A stretch of 24,937 bases of DNA, taken from positions 1 through 24,937 of the forward strand of contig DISF01000102.1 of the NCBI GenBank assembly GCA_002421985.1. The letters are read 5' to 3'. The DNA is from Roseovarius sp. UBA6217 (lineage in GTDB: Bacteria; Pseudomonadota; Alphaproteobacteria; Rhodobacterales; Rhodobacteraceae). A program made the translations under genes and the position numbers. The notes under the pieces were generated by a model. That model saw nothing but the letters and a program-made list of their open reading frames with translations. It had not been told where the DNA came from and did no database searches. Of this stretch, positions 1 to 7,707 are shown piece after piece. The first letter of the stretch is position 1; the number at the start of each line of letters is the position of its first letter.

Positions 1-918
1 CCGGGCGATCACGCGGCGCTCCTTCGACCACGAGCGGGCCGCATGGGAGAAGGACTTGAACCGGCGCAGTTTCGCGCCCTTGCGCGCATAGCGTCCCGCC
101 GTGGAGGCCTCCAGGGGTTGCACATGCTCGCGCAGGTGCGCATTTTTCGACAGGCCGAACACGTAGCGCAGACCATGGCTGTCGCACAGGTCCAGAACCT
201 CCGGTGTGCCATAGTGGCTGTCAGCCCGCAGCAGGATGTCGGTTGAGGGCCAATGGCGGCGGATTGCCCGGATCAGCCTCCGGATATGGGCGGCGGCTTC
301 CTTGCCGGTCGGGCGGCGCGCCGGGCGCAGCACTGCCCCCACCAGCCGCCCGTCACCATCAAAGACCACGATCGGTTGAAAGCCGTATTCATCGTAATAT
401 GCGTTGAACAGGCGCAGCTGCCGGTGACCGTGCGCGGTATCAAAGGTGTCGTCGATATCCAGCACGATCTGACGCGGCGCGCGGGCAAAGGACGCGCAAT
501 AAAACCGCACCATCTCCTGCGCCATCCGGATCAGCGCCCGTGTGTCGGCGAGGTTCTCCATACGCGAGATCGTCGGCTGCGAGCACAGCGCCGCCCCGGT
601 CCCGGGGCCCCGCTCCAGAGCGATCTTGAAGCTTGGGTCACGGCGCAACTCTGACGCGTCATTGCCGTCTTCATACCCGGCGGCCATCATCATCATCCGG
701 AAACGGGTGATCTCGGCCAGACCGTGCGGAACCTTCGCCGGATCGCGCGGATCGCTCAGGCAATCTGCAAGCCGCTGCGCCAGACCCGCCTTGCGTTCGA
801 TCTCGCGCAGCAGGGTCAGGCCGGCATCGGAACTCATGTCCGCGCCGTCAAATCCGAGCAGGATCGGCTTGCCATTGAGGGGTGACAGCGGGGGTGTGGA
901 ACGCGGAGGTCGGGCCAT
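1..918 (-). CDS. IS1380-family DDE transposase, 3' end missing
   Basis: An open frame of 306 codons starts at the ATG at 916-918 and remains open to the first base of the window, so the C-terminal part lies outside. The start region reads MARPPRSTPPLSPLNGKPI, and a typical opening GFDGADMSSDAGLTLLREIE follows. Two of the three catalytic DDE carboxylates are recognisable: Asp154/Asp156 in LDIDDTFD and Asp233 in LLRADSHYG. The glutamate would lie in the missing part. The DIDDT and RADSHYG blocks are characteristic of IS1380-type transposases. The gene appears intact as far as it can be read, so the element may still be active or recently inserted. It catalyses cut-and-paste movement of its own element. 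Confidence 0.88.
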   Translation of the reverse strand, partial: MARPPRSTPPLSPLNGKPILLGFDGADMSSDAGLTLLREIERKAGLAQRLADCLSDPRDPAKVPHGLAEITRFRMMMMAAGYEDGNDASELRRDPSFKIALERGPGTGAALCSQPTISRMENLADTRALIRMAQEMVRFYCASFARAPRQIVLDIDDTFDTAHGHRQLRLFNAYYDEYGFQPIVVFDGDGRLVGAVLRPARRPTGKEAAAHIRRLIRAIRRHWPSTDILLRADSHYGTPEVLDLCDSHGLRYVFGLSKNAHLREHVQPLEASTAGRYARKGAKLRRFKSFSHAARSWSKERRVIAR

Positions 919-1025
919 GGCGGAGGTCGGACTCCTGAAAACTGCGTGTTTGGCATCGACAACCAAAACATACAATATTTCAGATGGTTACGATACCTCC
1001 GCCGCCTTCTCATGAATTATCCGGG
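1..1025 (-). mobile_element. IS1380-family insertion sequence, partial (left part outside window)
   Basis: The element is defined by its transposase gene, which reads leftward off the window edge, and by an apparent outer end near 1025. On the minus strand the sequence just inside that end reads CCCGGATAATTCATG, which begins with CC as IS1380-family inverted repeats commonly do. The boundary is supported by the adjacent MBL gene, whose reading frame stops at exactly this point in the middle of its domain. The four bases outside the element (1026-1029) are TTAA and could be the target duplication; the other copy would lie beyond the left edge. The family call rests on transposase sequence style, not on a search. 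Confidence 0.75.
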
Positions 1026-1657
1026 TTAAGTTTCCAGCCAATCGGCGGTGATGGTGTTCCCGAAAATCGGCAACATCCGCTCGTGAAAGGCCATGTCGCC
1101 CGAGATCACGAGCCCTTGGCGGGGTAGCCAGACGACGATATCGCCGGGGCTGTGCGCGGGGCCAAGATGGCGCGCCTCGATGCGGAAATCGCCCATTTCG
1201 ATGATATGTTCGTCTTGAAACGTCTCGCTCGGCGGCTCCACCCGCGTGCGCGCGGCCTGCTCGCCCGTGACCCGCTGCGCCGCGGCCAGATCACCTGCGC
1301 CCTGATCGGCGAATTCTTCGGCTGCGTCCACATGGGCGGATCAAGGCGTACCGGCTCGTCCGTCACGGCGCGGATTTCGGCGTGCAGAGCCTCGGCCAAG
1401 GCATAGGACGCGCCGGAATTGACAACCACCACGCCCTCGCCGGTGACGATGAAGCTGAGGTTGTTGTTGTGGCCGGCATTCTCAAAGGTCGGCGGGGCGG
1501 TGGCCCCAATGGCCGACCAGACGCCGGGGATGACCTCGACCGGCTTGTTGTAAAGCGGCGAGCCGGGGTATTTGTCGGCGATGTCCTCGCTGGCAAGGGC
1601 CGGGGAAACGAGAACCGGGGTGGCAAGGCAAACGATCATGAGAAACGCGCGCATCAT
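1026..1657 (-). pseudogene. Truncated and frameshifted MBL-fold hydrolase (SoxH-like)
   Basis: The gene starts at 1657 with a clear signal peptide (MMRAFLMIVCLATPVL..., Ala-rich cleavage region). Typical periplasmic metallo-beta-lactamase-fold sequence follows: VIPGVWSAIGAT, then NNNLSFIVTGEGVVVV. After ...VTDEPVRL (around 1343) the frame changes; recognisable homology resumes in another frame at AHVDAAEEFADQGAGD (around 1337 down to 1290) and continues through GPAHSPGDIVVWLP and VISGDMAFHERMLPIF to a stop at 1026-1028. The stretch between VRL and AHVD, where this family carries its first metal-binding motif, is missing, which suggests an out-of-frame internal deletion. The 3' part was removed by the IS element. 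The ATG directly follows the stop of the upstream MBL gene, so the two were co-transcribed. It is very unlikely to give an active enzyme. Confidence 0.8.
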
Positions 1658-2551
1658 TCAGACCTCCGCCACGAAACGATAGGTGCCGTCCGCGCGCTCA
1701 ACGCGGCCCAGGCCGCCCTCGGGCAGGTGAAAGCCGACCATCGCCATGCCCTCGCTGGCCAGCATGTCGAGCAGGCGGGTGCGCGTTTTGATGCCAGTGT
1801 CGGGGTCCTGATCGGCACCGGCGGGCCAATCGGGGCGCGCCAGTGCCAGATGGCCATTGCCGATCGCATCGCCCACAACCATCACCGCATCGGCCCCTTG
1901 CCGGATCTCGAACGCCATATGGCCCGGCGTGTGGCCGGGGCTGTCATGCGCCATGATACCGGGCAGCACCTCCTGCCCGGCCTTGATGAAGTCCATCCGG
2001 TCCTCGATCTCGGCCAGCCGCCGCGCGGCCCCCACGGCAAAGGCGGCGCGCGCCGCGTCGATGCTCTCGACGGTGGCGGGGTCGGTCCAGTAATCCCATT
2101 CCGCCTGCCCGATCATATAGCTTGCATTTGCGAAAACCGGATCGTCAAACTCGTCCAGAACCCCCCAAAGATGATCAGGATGGGCATGGGTAAAGATCAC
2201 ATGGGTGATCTCCTCCGCGCCGACGCCGACCGCGTCAAGCGCCCCGGCCAGCTTGCCCGCGCGTGGCATGAACCCAGCGCCGGAACCGGCATCGAACAGA
2301 ACCTTGCGCGCCCCGTCCTGCCATAGGGTCAGGTTGCAGGGCGGCATCACCGTGTTGCCAGTGATCCCCAGCCCGGTCAGAATTGGCCCGGCCTCGGCCT
2401 CGGGCAGGTTGCCCAGCACGAAATCGCGCGGCAGAACAAGATGCCCGCCCCCCGGATGACACCCCCGGCCGCCGTAAAAAACCGGACGCCGGTCCCCCGC
2501 GCATTCAGCATCAAAGGACAGCGAAAAACATGGCCTCACGGCCATCAACAC
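1658..2551 (-). CDS. MBL-fold metallo-hydrolase (AidA/lactonase-like group)
   Basis: This is a metallo-beta-lactamase-fold hydrolase of about 297 residues as read from the ATG at 2551. The metal motif THAHPDH is complete (His122, His124, Asp126, His127). It is followed by SPGHTPGHM, VVGDAIGNGH and a late VGFHLP histidine, so the dinuclear zinc site looks intact. The recognisable domain begins at GHLVLPRDFVLGN (about residue 36). The 35 residues before it contain no signal peptide and do not resemble the family, whose members usually start with a Tat/Sec signal followed by a short strand ending in SDGHLVLP. I suspect that the original 5' end was replaced at about 2446. The first gene of the two-gene operon with the pseudogene downstream; substrate unknown, and lactones or other cyclic esters are only family-level guesses. 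The start codon is uncertain. Confidence 0.75.
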   Translation of the reverse strand: MLMAVRPCFSLSFDAECAGDRRPVFYGGRGCHPGGGHLVLPRDFVLGNLPEAEAGPILTGLGITGNTVMPPCNLTLWQDGARKVLFDAGSGAGFMPRAGKLAGALDAVGVGAEEITHVIFTHAHPDHLWGVLDEFDDPVFANASYMIGQAEWDYWTDPATVESIDAARAAFAVGAARRLAEIEDRMDFIKAGQEVLPGIMAHDSPGHTPGHMAFEIRQGADAVMVVGDAIGNGHLALARPDWPAGADQDPDTGIKTRTRLLDMLASEGMAMVGFHLPEGGLGRVERADGTYRFVAEV

Positions 2552-2739
2552 AAGCGTCGTGACGTATCCGGGCGACGTGTTCCAGCCGTATGCATCGGGC
2601 CTCGCTGCACATTTGTCTCAGGCGCAGGCGCGGTTGCGACGGAAACGCGCGCGCCCTGCTTGCCACGGGGCTGTTTTTCCGCGATCTTACGCGCCGCAAC
2701 ATTCGTTCAATTCCTGAATACACCCCAGGGGAGATCATT

Positions 2740-3720
2740 ATGAACATCACGCGCCGCGCGGCATTTATGGGTGCAGCCGCCCTTGCATTGGCGACTCCTG
2801 CACTGGCACAGGATGCCGCTTGGCCAAGCAAACCGCTGCATGGTTTTGTGGGCTTTCCTGCGGGGTCATCGCCCGACCTGCTGGCGCGGATTGTGACAGA
2901 GCCGTTGGCGGCCAGGCTGGGCCAACCCATCGTGATCGAGAACAAACCCGGCGCGGGTGGTGTGATTGGCATCCAGCAGATGCTCAACGCCAAGGACAAG
3001 GAGTATACTTTCGGCACCACCATCAACGGGCCGATGACAACCGCGCCGCGTCTGATGCCGGATTTGGGGTATGATGTCGCGCGTGATATTGCGCCTGTTG
3101 TGCTGATTGCGACATCGCCCCTGGTTTTGGTCGTGTCAGCCGATTTTGCGTCTGATGATCTGGCGGGCTTTGTCGCCGCTGCTGGCGCAGAGCCGGAGGC
3201 GCTCAGCTATGGTTCGGTCGGCAAAGGCTCGGGCGCGCATTTGACGGCCGAGCTGTTTTCGGATCGTGCGGGCGTGGAAATGCTGCATGTTCCCTACACA
3301 TCCTATGCCGAAGTCACGACTGCGATCCTTGGCAAAGAGATTGATGCGGGTTTCATGGCCCCTTCGGCTGCGATGCAATATGTCGAGGCGGGGACGTTGA
3401 AAATCCTTGGCATCACCTCGCAAAAGCCGTTCGATCAGGCACCGGGTGTTCCGGTCATGGCGGGGCAGGCGGGCCTTCCGGCAGATTTCCGGGCAGAGCT
3501 GTGGAATGCGTTCATCGCCCCTGCCGGCACAGATGCAAAGATCATTGAAACCCTGAATGCCGAGATCAACACCATCCTTGCCGATGCTGATGTGCAAAAG
3601 CGCCTGTCGGATATGGGCTGGCAAGTTGCGGGCGGCACAGCGGCAGAGCTGCAACAGCGCATTGTCGAGGACACGGAAATCTGGGGTGCCGTTCTGGACC
3701 GGATCGACGCGAAAAACTGA
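2740..3720 (+). CDS. tctC: TctC-type tricarboxylate transporter substrate-binding protein
   Basis: This is the periplasmic solute receptor (Bug family, 326 residues) of a tripartite tricarboxylate transporter. The ATG at 2740 is preferred over the upstream in-frame ATG at 2590 because AGGGGAG stands 7-13 bases before it and a signal peptide follows (MNITRRAAFMGAAALAL...ALAQ). The twin Arg may indicate Tat export. Family blocks are present: WPSKPLHGFVGFPAGSSPD, QPIVIENKPGAGGVIG (the substrate-loop region) and LSYGSVGKGSGAHLTAE. The 3' end is three bases from tctB. The ligand cannot be read from sequence; Bug proteins bind carboxylates such as citrate, or aromatic and amino acids. GC content and codon choice (TTG, GTT, GAT) are lower and more mixed than in the phn genes. 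Confidence 0.88.
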   Translation: MNITRRAAFMGAAALALATPALAQDAAWPSKPLHGFVGFPAGSSPDLLARIVTEPLAARLGQPIVIENKPGAGGVIGIQQMLNAKDKEYTFGTTINGPMTTAPRLMPDLGYDVARDIAPVVLIATSPLVLVVSADFASDDLAGFVAAAGAEPEALSYGSVGKGSGAHLTAELFSDRAGVEMLHVPYTSYAEVTTAILGKEIDAGFMAPSAAMQYVEAGTLKILGITSQKPFDQAPGVPVMAGQAGLPADFRAELWNAFIAPAGTDAKIIETLNAEINTILADADVQKRLSDMGWQVAGGTAAELQQRIVEDTEIWGAVLDRIDAKN

Positions 3721-3723
3721 TAG

Positions 3724-4170
3724 ATGAGGCAGGATCTTCCTGATCTGGCCTGCGGCGTCGTTCTTGCCGCCATCGGCTTGTTCGTGGCCAGTTATGCGGC
3801 AACGCATTATGAACTCGGGTCTTTGCGCCGCATGGGGCCGGGGCTTTTCCCCGCTGTGCTGGGCGGCGTGCTGCTGGGGCTTGGCCTGTTGATTGCCATT
3901 CCCGCCTGGGGGCGCGGCCGTCAGGCGGGATCTGTGGCATGGAAAGATGCAATTGCGGTGCTTGCGGCCATCCTTGTTTTTGCGGCGGGGCTAGAGCGTG
4001 GGGGGCTGGTGCCTGTGACTGTTGCAACCGTCCTGATCGCCTCCATCGCCGCGCCTGACCGCAAGGTTGGGTGGCGGTTGGTGTTGGCATTTGCGGTCAC
4101 GCTGCTGTCTGTCCTGGTCTTCCATTTCGGGCTGAAGATGACCATTCCGCTTTGGCCGAACTTGTCATGA
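3724..4170 (+). CDS. tctB: TctB-type small permease subunit
   Basis: This is a 148-residue protein with four hydrophobic segments (about residues 8-28, 42-62, 78-96 and 115-140). It contains the block MGPGLFPAVLGGVLLGLG, typical of the small membrane subunit TctB of tripartite tricarboxylate transporters. It lies between the receptor and large permease genes: three bases after tctC, and its TGA overlaps the tctA ATG (ATGA). No strong ribosome binding site is seen, so translation may be coupled to tctC. It forms the membrane complex with TctA; the exact role of TctB is not well defined in the family. Confidence 0.85.
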   Translation: MRQDLPDLACGVVLAAIGLFVASYAATHYELGSLRRMGPGLFPAVLGGVLLGLGLLIAIPAWGRGRQAGSVAWKDAIAVLAAILVFAAGLERGGLVPVTVATVLIASIAAPDRKVGWRLVLAFAVTLLSVLVFHFGLKMTIPLWPNLS

Positions 4171-5669
4171 GCGGTTGGGAAGGTTTTCTGCACGGGTTGA
4201 GCGTGGCGCTGCAACCGGGGGTGCTGGTCTATTGCGTCTTTGGCGTGGTGCTTGGCACCTTCGTTGGTGTGCTGCCCGGTATCGGGGCAATGGCGACGAT
4301 CTCGCTTTTGTTGCCGATCACCTATTATCTCAGCCCCGAGGCGGCGTTGATCATGCTGGCAGGGGTGTATTACGGTTCGCAATACGGTGGGGCGGTGGCC
4401 TCTATTCTGCTACGCCTGCCCGGCACGCCGCAATCGGCTGTAACCACACTGGACGGCTATCCCCTTGCGCAACAGGGCAAGGCGGGGGTGGCGCTGTTCG
4501 CCTCCATGACATCCAGCTTTCTTGGGTCGATGTTTGGTATCCTGGTGCTGATCATGCTGTCAGGCGTGTTGTCCCGCGCGGCAACGGCCTTTGGGGCGGC
4601 GGACTATGCCGCGATGATGGTTTTGGGGCTTGTTGCCGCCTCGACCATTGGTGCGAAAGACCCCGCCAAAGGCTTTGCCATGGTGGTTTTGGGGTTGATC
4701 CTTGGCTGCGTCGGCACTGATGTAAACTCGGGAGCGCAACGGTTTACATTCGGGCAGGCAGAGTTGATGGATGGCGTCAATCTGGTGGCGCTGGCGATGG
4801 GGCTGTTTGGCGTGGCCGAGGTGATCGCCAATATTCAGGTGGCCGAGCGTGGCGGCGTCCCGCGCCGCGTGGCCTTGCGTGACCTGATGCCAGGCCGCGA
4901 GGATATTCGGCGTATCCCGTTTCCGGCGCTACGCGGCGCAAGCCTTGGCAGTTTTTTTGGTGCGCTTCCCGGTACGGGGTCCACCATTTCATCCTTTCTT
5001 GCCTATGCCGCCGAGCGTCGCATTTCGCGGAGGCCCGAAAAGTTCGGCCATGGTGCGATTGAAGGGGTCGCAGGGCCAGAGGCCGCGAACAATGCCGCCG
5101 CCATCAGTGCCTTTGTGCCAACGCTGACACTGGGAATTCCGGGTGATCCGATCATGGCCTTGATGCTGGGTGCCCTGGTCATTCACGGCGTTCAGCCCGG
5201 CCCGCTGATGCTGGAGGCGCGGCCCGATATGTTCTGGGGGCTGATCGCCAGTTTTGGCATTGGCAACCTTTTGCTGCTGGTGCTGAACCTTCCCCTGATT
5301 GGTATCTGGGTTTCCATGCTGCGCATCCCGTTCCGTTGGCTGTTCCCCGCCATCCTGGTTTTCGTTTGTCTTGGCGTCTATTCCGTGCGCGGGTCCAGCT
5401 TTGATATTTTCGCGGTCGCCCTGATTGGTGCGATCGGCTATGCGCTGTCCCTGGCACGGTTCAACCCTGCGCTGTTGTTGCTGGGATTTGTCCTGGGGCC
5501 GCTGATCGAAACCAATTTGCGCCGCGCACTTCTGATCTCTCGCGGTGATCCTTTGGTGTTTCTGGAGCGGCCGATTTCTGCGGTGTTTGTTCTGGCCATC
5601 GCGCTTTTGCTGGCAATGTCGCTGGTGCAGGCCATAAGGCGCAAAGCGCAGCGAGACAGGCAGCGGTAG
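4167..5669 (+). CDS. tctA: TctA-type large permease subunit
   Basis: This is the large membrane permease of the tripartite tricarboxylate transporter: 500 residues, the usual family length, with about a dozen hydrophobic segments. The ATG at 4167 overlaps the tctB stop and gives the standard start MSGWEGFLHGLSVALQPG; the longer in-frame ATG at 4071 lies inside tctB. The two internally repeated family motifs are visible: GTFVGVLPGIGAMATISLLL near the N-terminus and GALPGTGSTISSFLAY in the second half. AATNN-type (EAANNAAA) and GIPGD blocks are also present. It carries out secondary, cation-coupled uptake of the TctC ligand. It is the last gene of the operon; no convincing terminator hairpin was found behind it. 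Confidence 0.9.
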   Translation: MSGWEGFLHGLSVALQPGVLVYCVFGVVLGTFVGVLPGIGAMATISLLLPITYYLSPEAALIMLAGVYYGSQYGGAVASILLRLPGTPQSAVTTLDGYPLAQQGKAGVALFASMTSSFLGSMFGILVLIMLSGVLSRAATAFGAADYAAMMVLGLVAASTIGAKDPAKGFAMVVLGLILGCVGTDVNSGAQRFTFGQAELMDGVNLVALAMGLFGVAEVIANIQVAERGGVPRRVALRDLMPGREDIRRIPFPALRGASLGSFFGALPGTGSTISSFLAYAAERRISRRPEKFGHGAIEGVAGPEAANNAAAISAFVPTLTLGIPGDPIMALMLGALVIHGVQPGPLMLEARPDMFWGLIASFGIGNLLLLVLNLPLIGIWVSMLRIPFRWLFPAILVFVCLGVYSVRGSSFDIFAVALIGAIGYALSLARFNPALLLLGFVLGPLIETNLRRALLISRGDPLVFLERPISAVFVLAIALLLAMSLVQAIRRKAQRDRQR

Positions 5670-5746
5670 GCGTGCCACACGACACAGGGCCGGCGGAGGG
5701 CGACAGAACAGCGTCAACCTGACGGCTCTGCCCAGGGAAACATCCT

Positions 5747-6073
5747 ATGCCGAACCGGGCCATTGCCTGCGAGCGGCCGGGCGCGGTGCAGACGGCATCG
5801 ACCTGTCGTCGGCGTCAGCGCTTCTTCCGGCACGTCCGTCCGGGTGAGGACTGGGCGCTGCCGCTGCTGATCGGCGCTCTGGGGCAGCAAGGGGCGTGGG
5901 TGCTCGCACGCGATCGCATGAGCCGGCAGATCCGAGGGAGAGAGGCGAATTTGCGCGTGCTGGCCGTCGTCACGCGCATGACCCTGATCGAGCGCTATCT
6001 TGCACATTTCCCCGCCGCGAAAACCGACGCATTACCACCGGGAAAGGGGCACGATTTCAGGCTGAACGCCTGA
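5747..6073 (+). CDS. Hypothetical protein, 108 residues
   Basis: This is the only plausible gene in the stretch 5670-6163. The ATG at 5747 has AGGGA eight bases upstream, and an in-frame TGA lies just before it. Codon third positions are GC-rich through most of the frame. The middle (GEDWALPLLIGALGQQGAWVLARDRMSRQI and VVTRMTLIERYLAHFP) reads like a real mixed hydrophobic/charged protein, while the first 25 residues are low quality. I do not recognise a family. It could also be a remnant, since this stretch joins the lower-GC tct block to the phn block. A 97-residue frame on the opposite strand (5714-6007) is less protein-like. Confidence 0.35.
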   Translation: MPNRAIACERPGAVQTASTCRRRQRFFRHVRPGEDWALPLLIGALGQQGAWVLARDRMSRQIRGREANLRVLAVVTRMTLIERYLAHFPAAKTDALPPGKGHDFRLNA

Positions 6074-6163
6074 CCGCCGCCCGCCCGCCATGGCCGGGCA
6101 CGCTTCTTCCTTGCAATACCAGAGCCGCGACATGGCGATGAGTATCGGGGCCGTGCGCATGGC

Positions 6164-6685
6164 TTAGCGCAACGCAAGGATGAGATCGACCAGCGAGCCG
6201 ATGGCGTCGGGATTGCCCTTTGGGTCGGGCAGGGCCTGCATCCCGATGGCGGCGCCGAGAAGGATGCGCGCCATATCCGGGTTGGCGATGCCGCACTCGC
6301 CCAGAAGGGCCGCGAGCCGGGCAAGGCGGCGGGCATCGGTGGCGGCCACGGCCTTTGCTGCGAGGGTGTCGGTGGCCGCCCATGCGCGGATCGCGGGCTC
6401 TGCGGGATGCGGCGTGGCGATGGCCTGCGCCATGCGGCGCAGCCGGGTGGCGGCGGGGGCGTCTGCGTCGGTCTCTGGGGATTCGGACTCCTGCCAGCGT
6501 GCCAGAAGCGTGGCGCAATAGGCGGGCACATCGGTGAAGTGCCAGTAGAACGATCCCTTGGTGGTGCCGATCCGGCGCGCCAGTTGCTCGGCCCCGAGCA
6601 CGCCCGGCCCGCACTCGGCCAGCGCCGCAAGACCGGCGGCGAGCCAGTCGTCACGGCTGAGACGGGGGCGGCGTGAGGCGGTCAT
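6164..6685 (-). CDS. TetR/AcrR-family transcriptional regulator
   Basis: This is a one-domain-plus-ligand-pocket repressor of 173 residues. The ATG at 6685 is chosen because it gives MTASRRPRLSRDDWLAAGLA, a normal TetR start; the frame extends 12 codons further upstream (to 6721), but that extension is Pro/Gly-rich. The N-terminal helix-turn-helix is clear: LGAEQLARRIGTTKGSFYWHF, where TTKGSFYWHF is the recognition-helix signature. The C-terminal part is Ala-rich and helical, as expected for the ligand and dimer domain. It is divergent from phnC across 154 bases that contain a perfect 10-bp palindrome. Whether it controls the phn transport genes or only itself is not shown; phn loci are usually governed by PhoB and PhnF, so this would be an additional input. 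Confidence 0.85.
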   Translation of the reverse strand: MTASRRPRLSRDDWLAAGLAALAECGPGVLGAEQLARRIGTTKGSFYWHFTDVPAYCATLLARWQESESPETDADAPAATRLRRMAQAIATPHPAEPAIRAWAATDTLAAKAVAATDARRLARLAALLGECGIANPDMARILLGAAIGMQALPDPKGNPDAIGSLVDLILALR

Positions 6686-6757
6686 GCACGCGTGCTTACG
6701 CGGTGGGCCGGGATGCGGCAAGGGGCCAGATGGTCACGCCCGGTGCCGGGATGGCGG

Positions 6758-6798
6758 GTGTCACGAAAGCTTTGCGCCACTGTCGCATGATCTTTGCA
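6758..6798 (+). promoter_or_regulatory. Possible Pho-box-like repeats upstream of phnC
   Basis: Four C/T-TGTC-like or CTTTGC-like heptamers lie in tandem: GTGTCAC (6758), CTTTGCG (6770), CTGTCGC (6780) and CTTTGCA (6792). They are spaced 12, 10 and 12 bases apart, close to the 11-base period of PhoB binding sites (consensus CTGTCAT repeated). They end about 40 bases before the phnC start. The match to consensus is partial, so this is a candidate only. Confidence 0.4.
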
Positions 6799-6803
6799 GG
6801 ACG

Positions 6804-6813
6804 CGCCTAGGCG
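6804..6813. promoter_or_regulatory. 10-bp palindrome, candidate TetR operator
   Basis: CGCCTAGGCG is a perfect palindrome 27 bases before the phnC start and inside the TetR-phnC divergent region. TetR-type regulators commonly bind palindromes in the divergent region next to their own gene. It is short and GC-rich, so chance occurrence is possible. Confidence 0.3.
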
Positions 6814-6839
6814 TGGCGCAACAGCCTTGGGGGTGACAC

Positions 6840-7655
6840 GTGCTGAGCATTGACGCGCTGACCAAGCGGTTTGGTCAAAACATAGCGGTGGATGCCGTGA
6901 GCATCGACGTGGACCGGCCCGCGATGATCGGGATCATCGGGCGGTCCGGCGCGGGGAAATCCACGTTTTTGCGGATGGTGAACCGGCTGAGCGATGCGAC
7001 ATCGGGGCGGATCGTGTTCGAGGGGCGCGACATCACCGCGCTCAAGGGCGCGGAGAAGCGCGCCTGGCAGGCGCAATGCGCGATGATCTTCCAGCAGTTC
7101 AACCTTGTGCCGCGGATGGATGTGGTCTCGAACGTGCTGCATGGCACGCTCAATCGCCGCTCGACGCTGGCCACGATGTTCAACATCTATCCCGATGCGG
7201 ACATTCACCGCGCCATTGAAATCCTCGACCGTCTCGGCATTGCCGATCATGCGCCCAAACGCGCCGAGGCGCTGTCGGGCGGGCAACAGCAGCGGGTGGC
7301 GATTGCCCGCGCGCTGATGCAGGATCCCAGGATCATCCTTGCCGATGAGCCGATTGCCAGCCTTGACCCGATGAACGCGCAGATCGTGATGGATGCGCTG
7401 CGGCGCATCCACGAGGAGGACGGGCGCATGGTGATCGCCAACCTGCACACGCTCGATACGGCGCGCCGATACTGTGATCGGGTGATCGGGATGCGGGCGG
7501 GGCGGGTGGTCTTTGACGGCACGCCCGAGCAGCTCACCACCGGCGTGGCGCGCGATATTTACGGGGCCGATGCGCGCTTTTCCGAAGAGGCCACATCGAC
7601 CGCCATCGAGACGCTGGATCGCGAGCGGGTGCGCGAGGCCGAGGCCGCGATCTGA
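6840..7655 (+). CDS. phnC: Phosphonate ABC transporter ATP-binding protein PhnC
   Basis: This is the ATPase subunit of the phosphonate importer, 271 residues, starting with GTG at 6840 behind a G-rich Shine-Dalgarno (TTGGGGGTG). Walker A is GRSGAGKST (34-42), the Q-loop IFQQFNLV (83-90), the signature LSGGQQQR (145-152), Walker B IILADE (165-170) and the H-loop His203 in NLHTLD. The insert NVLHGTLNRRSTLATMFNIY and the IASLDP form of the D-loop are typical of PhnC. It energises PhnE1/PhnE2. It is the first gene of phnC-phnD-phnE1-phnE2; the 52-base gap to phnD contains a hairpin. All catalytic elements are present. Confidence 0.95.
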   Translation: MLSIDALTKRFGQNIAVDAVSIDVDRPAMIGIIGRSGAGKSTFLRMVNRLSDATSGRIVFEGRDITALKGAEKRAWQAQCAMIFQQFNLVPRMDVVSNVLHGTLNRRSTLATMFNIYPDADIHRAIEILDRLGIADHAPKRAEALSGGQQQRVAIARALMQDPRIILADEPIASLDPMNAQIVMDALRRIHEEDGRMVIANLHTLDTARRYCDRVIGMRAGRVVFDGTPEQLTTGVARDIYGADARFSEEATSTAIETLDRERVREAEAAI

Positions 7656-7662
7656 CGACCCC

Positions 7663-7684
7663 GGCCCGCCGGGGATGGCGGGCC
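7663..7684 (+). other. RNA hairpin between phnC and phnD
   Basis: GGCCCGCC, a six-base loop and GGCGGGCC form a perfect 8-bp stem in the phnC-phnD gap, with no T-run after it. The phnD Shine-Dalgarno (GGAGAG) follows 13 bases later. Such hairpins usually protect the downstream mRNA segment or tune the expression ratio rather than terminate transcription. Confidence 0.55.
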
Positions 7685-7707
7685 ATGACCCCAACCGGAG
7701 AGAACCC

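Noticed and set aside
1382..2326. 314-residue plus-strand frame over the MBL genes
   Set aside because: The minus strand carries clear MBL motifs (THAHPDH); the plus frame has none.
1658..2551. The intact MBL hydrolase as the missing PhnP
   Set aside because: PhnP is also MBL-fold, but this protein has the AidA/lactonase-like layout, sits far from the phn genes beyond the tct operon, and shows no PhnP-specific features that I can recall.
2590..2739. 50-codon upstream extension of tctC
   Set aside because: The extension is Arg-rich, while a Shine-Dalgarno and signal peptide mark the ATG at 2740.
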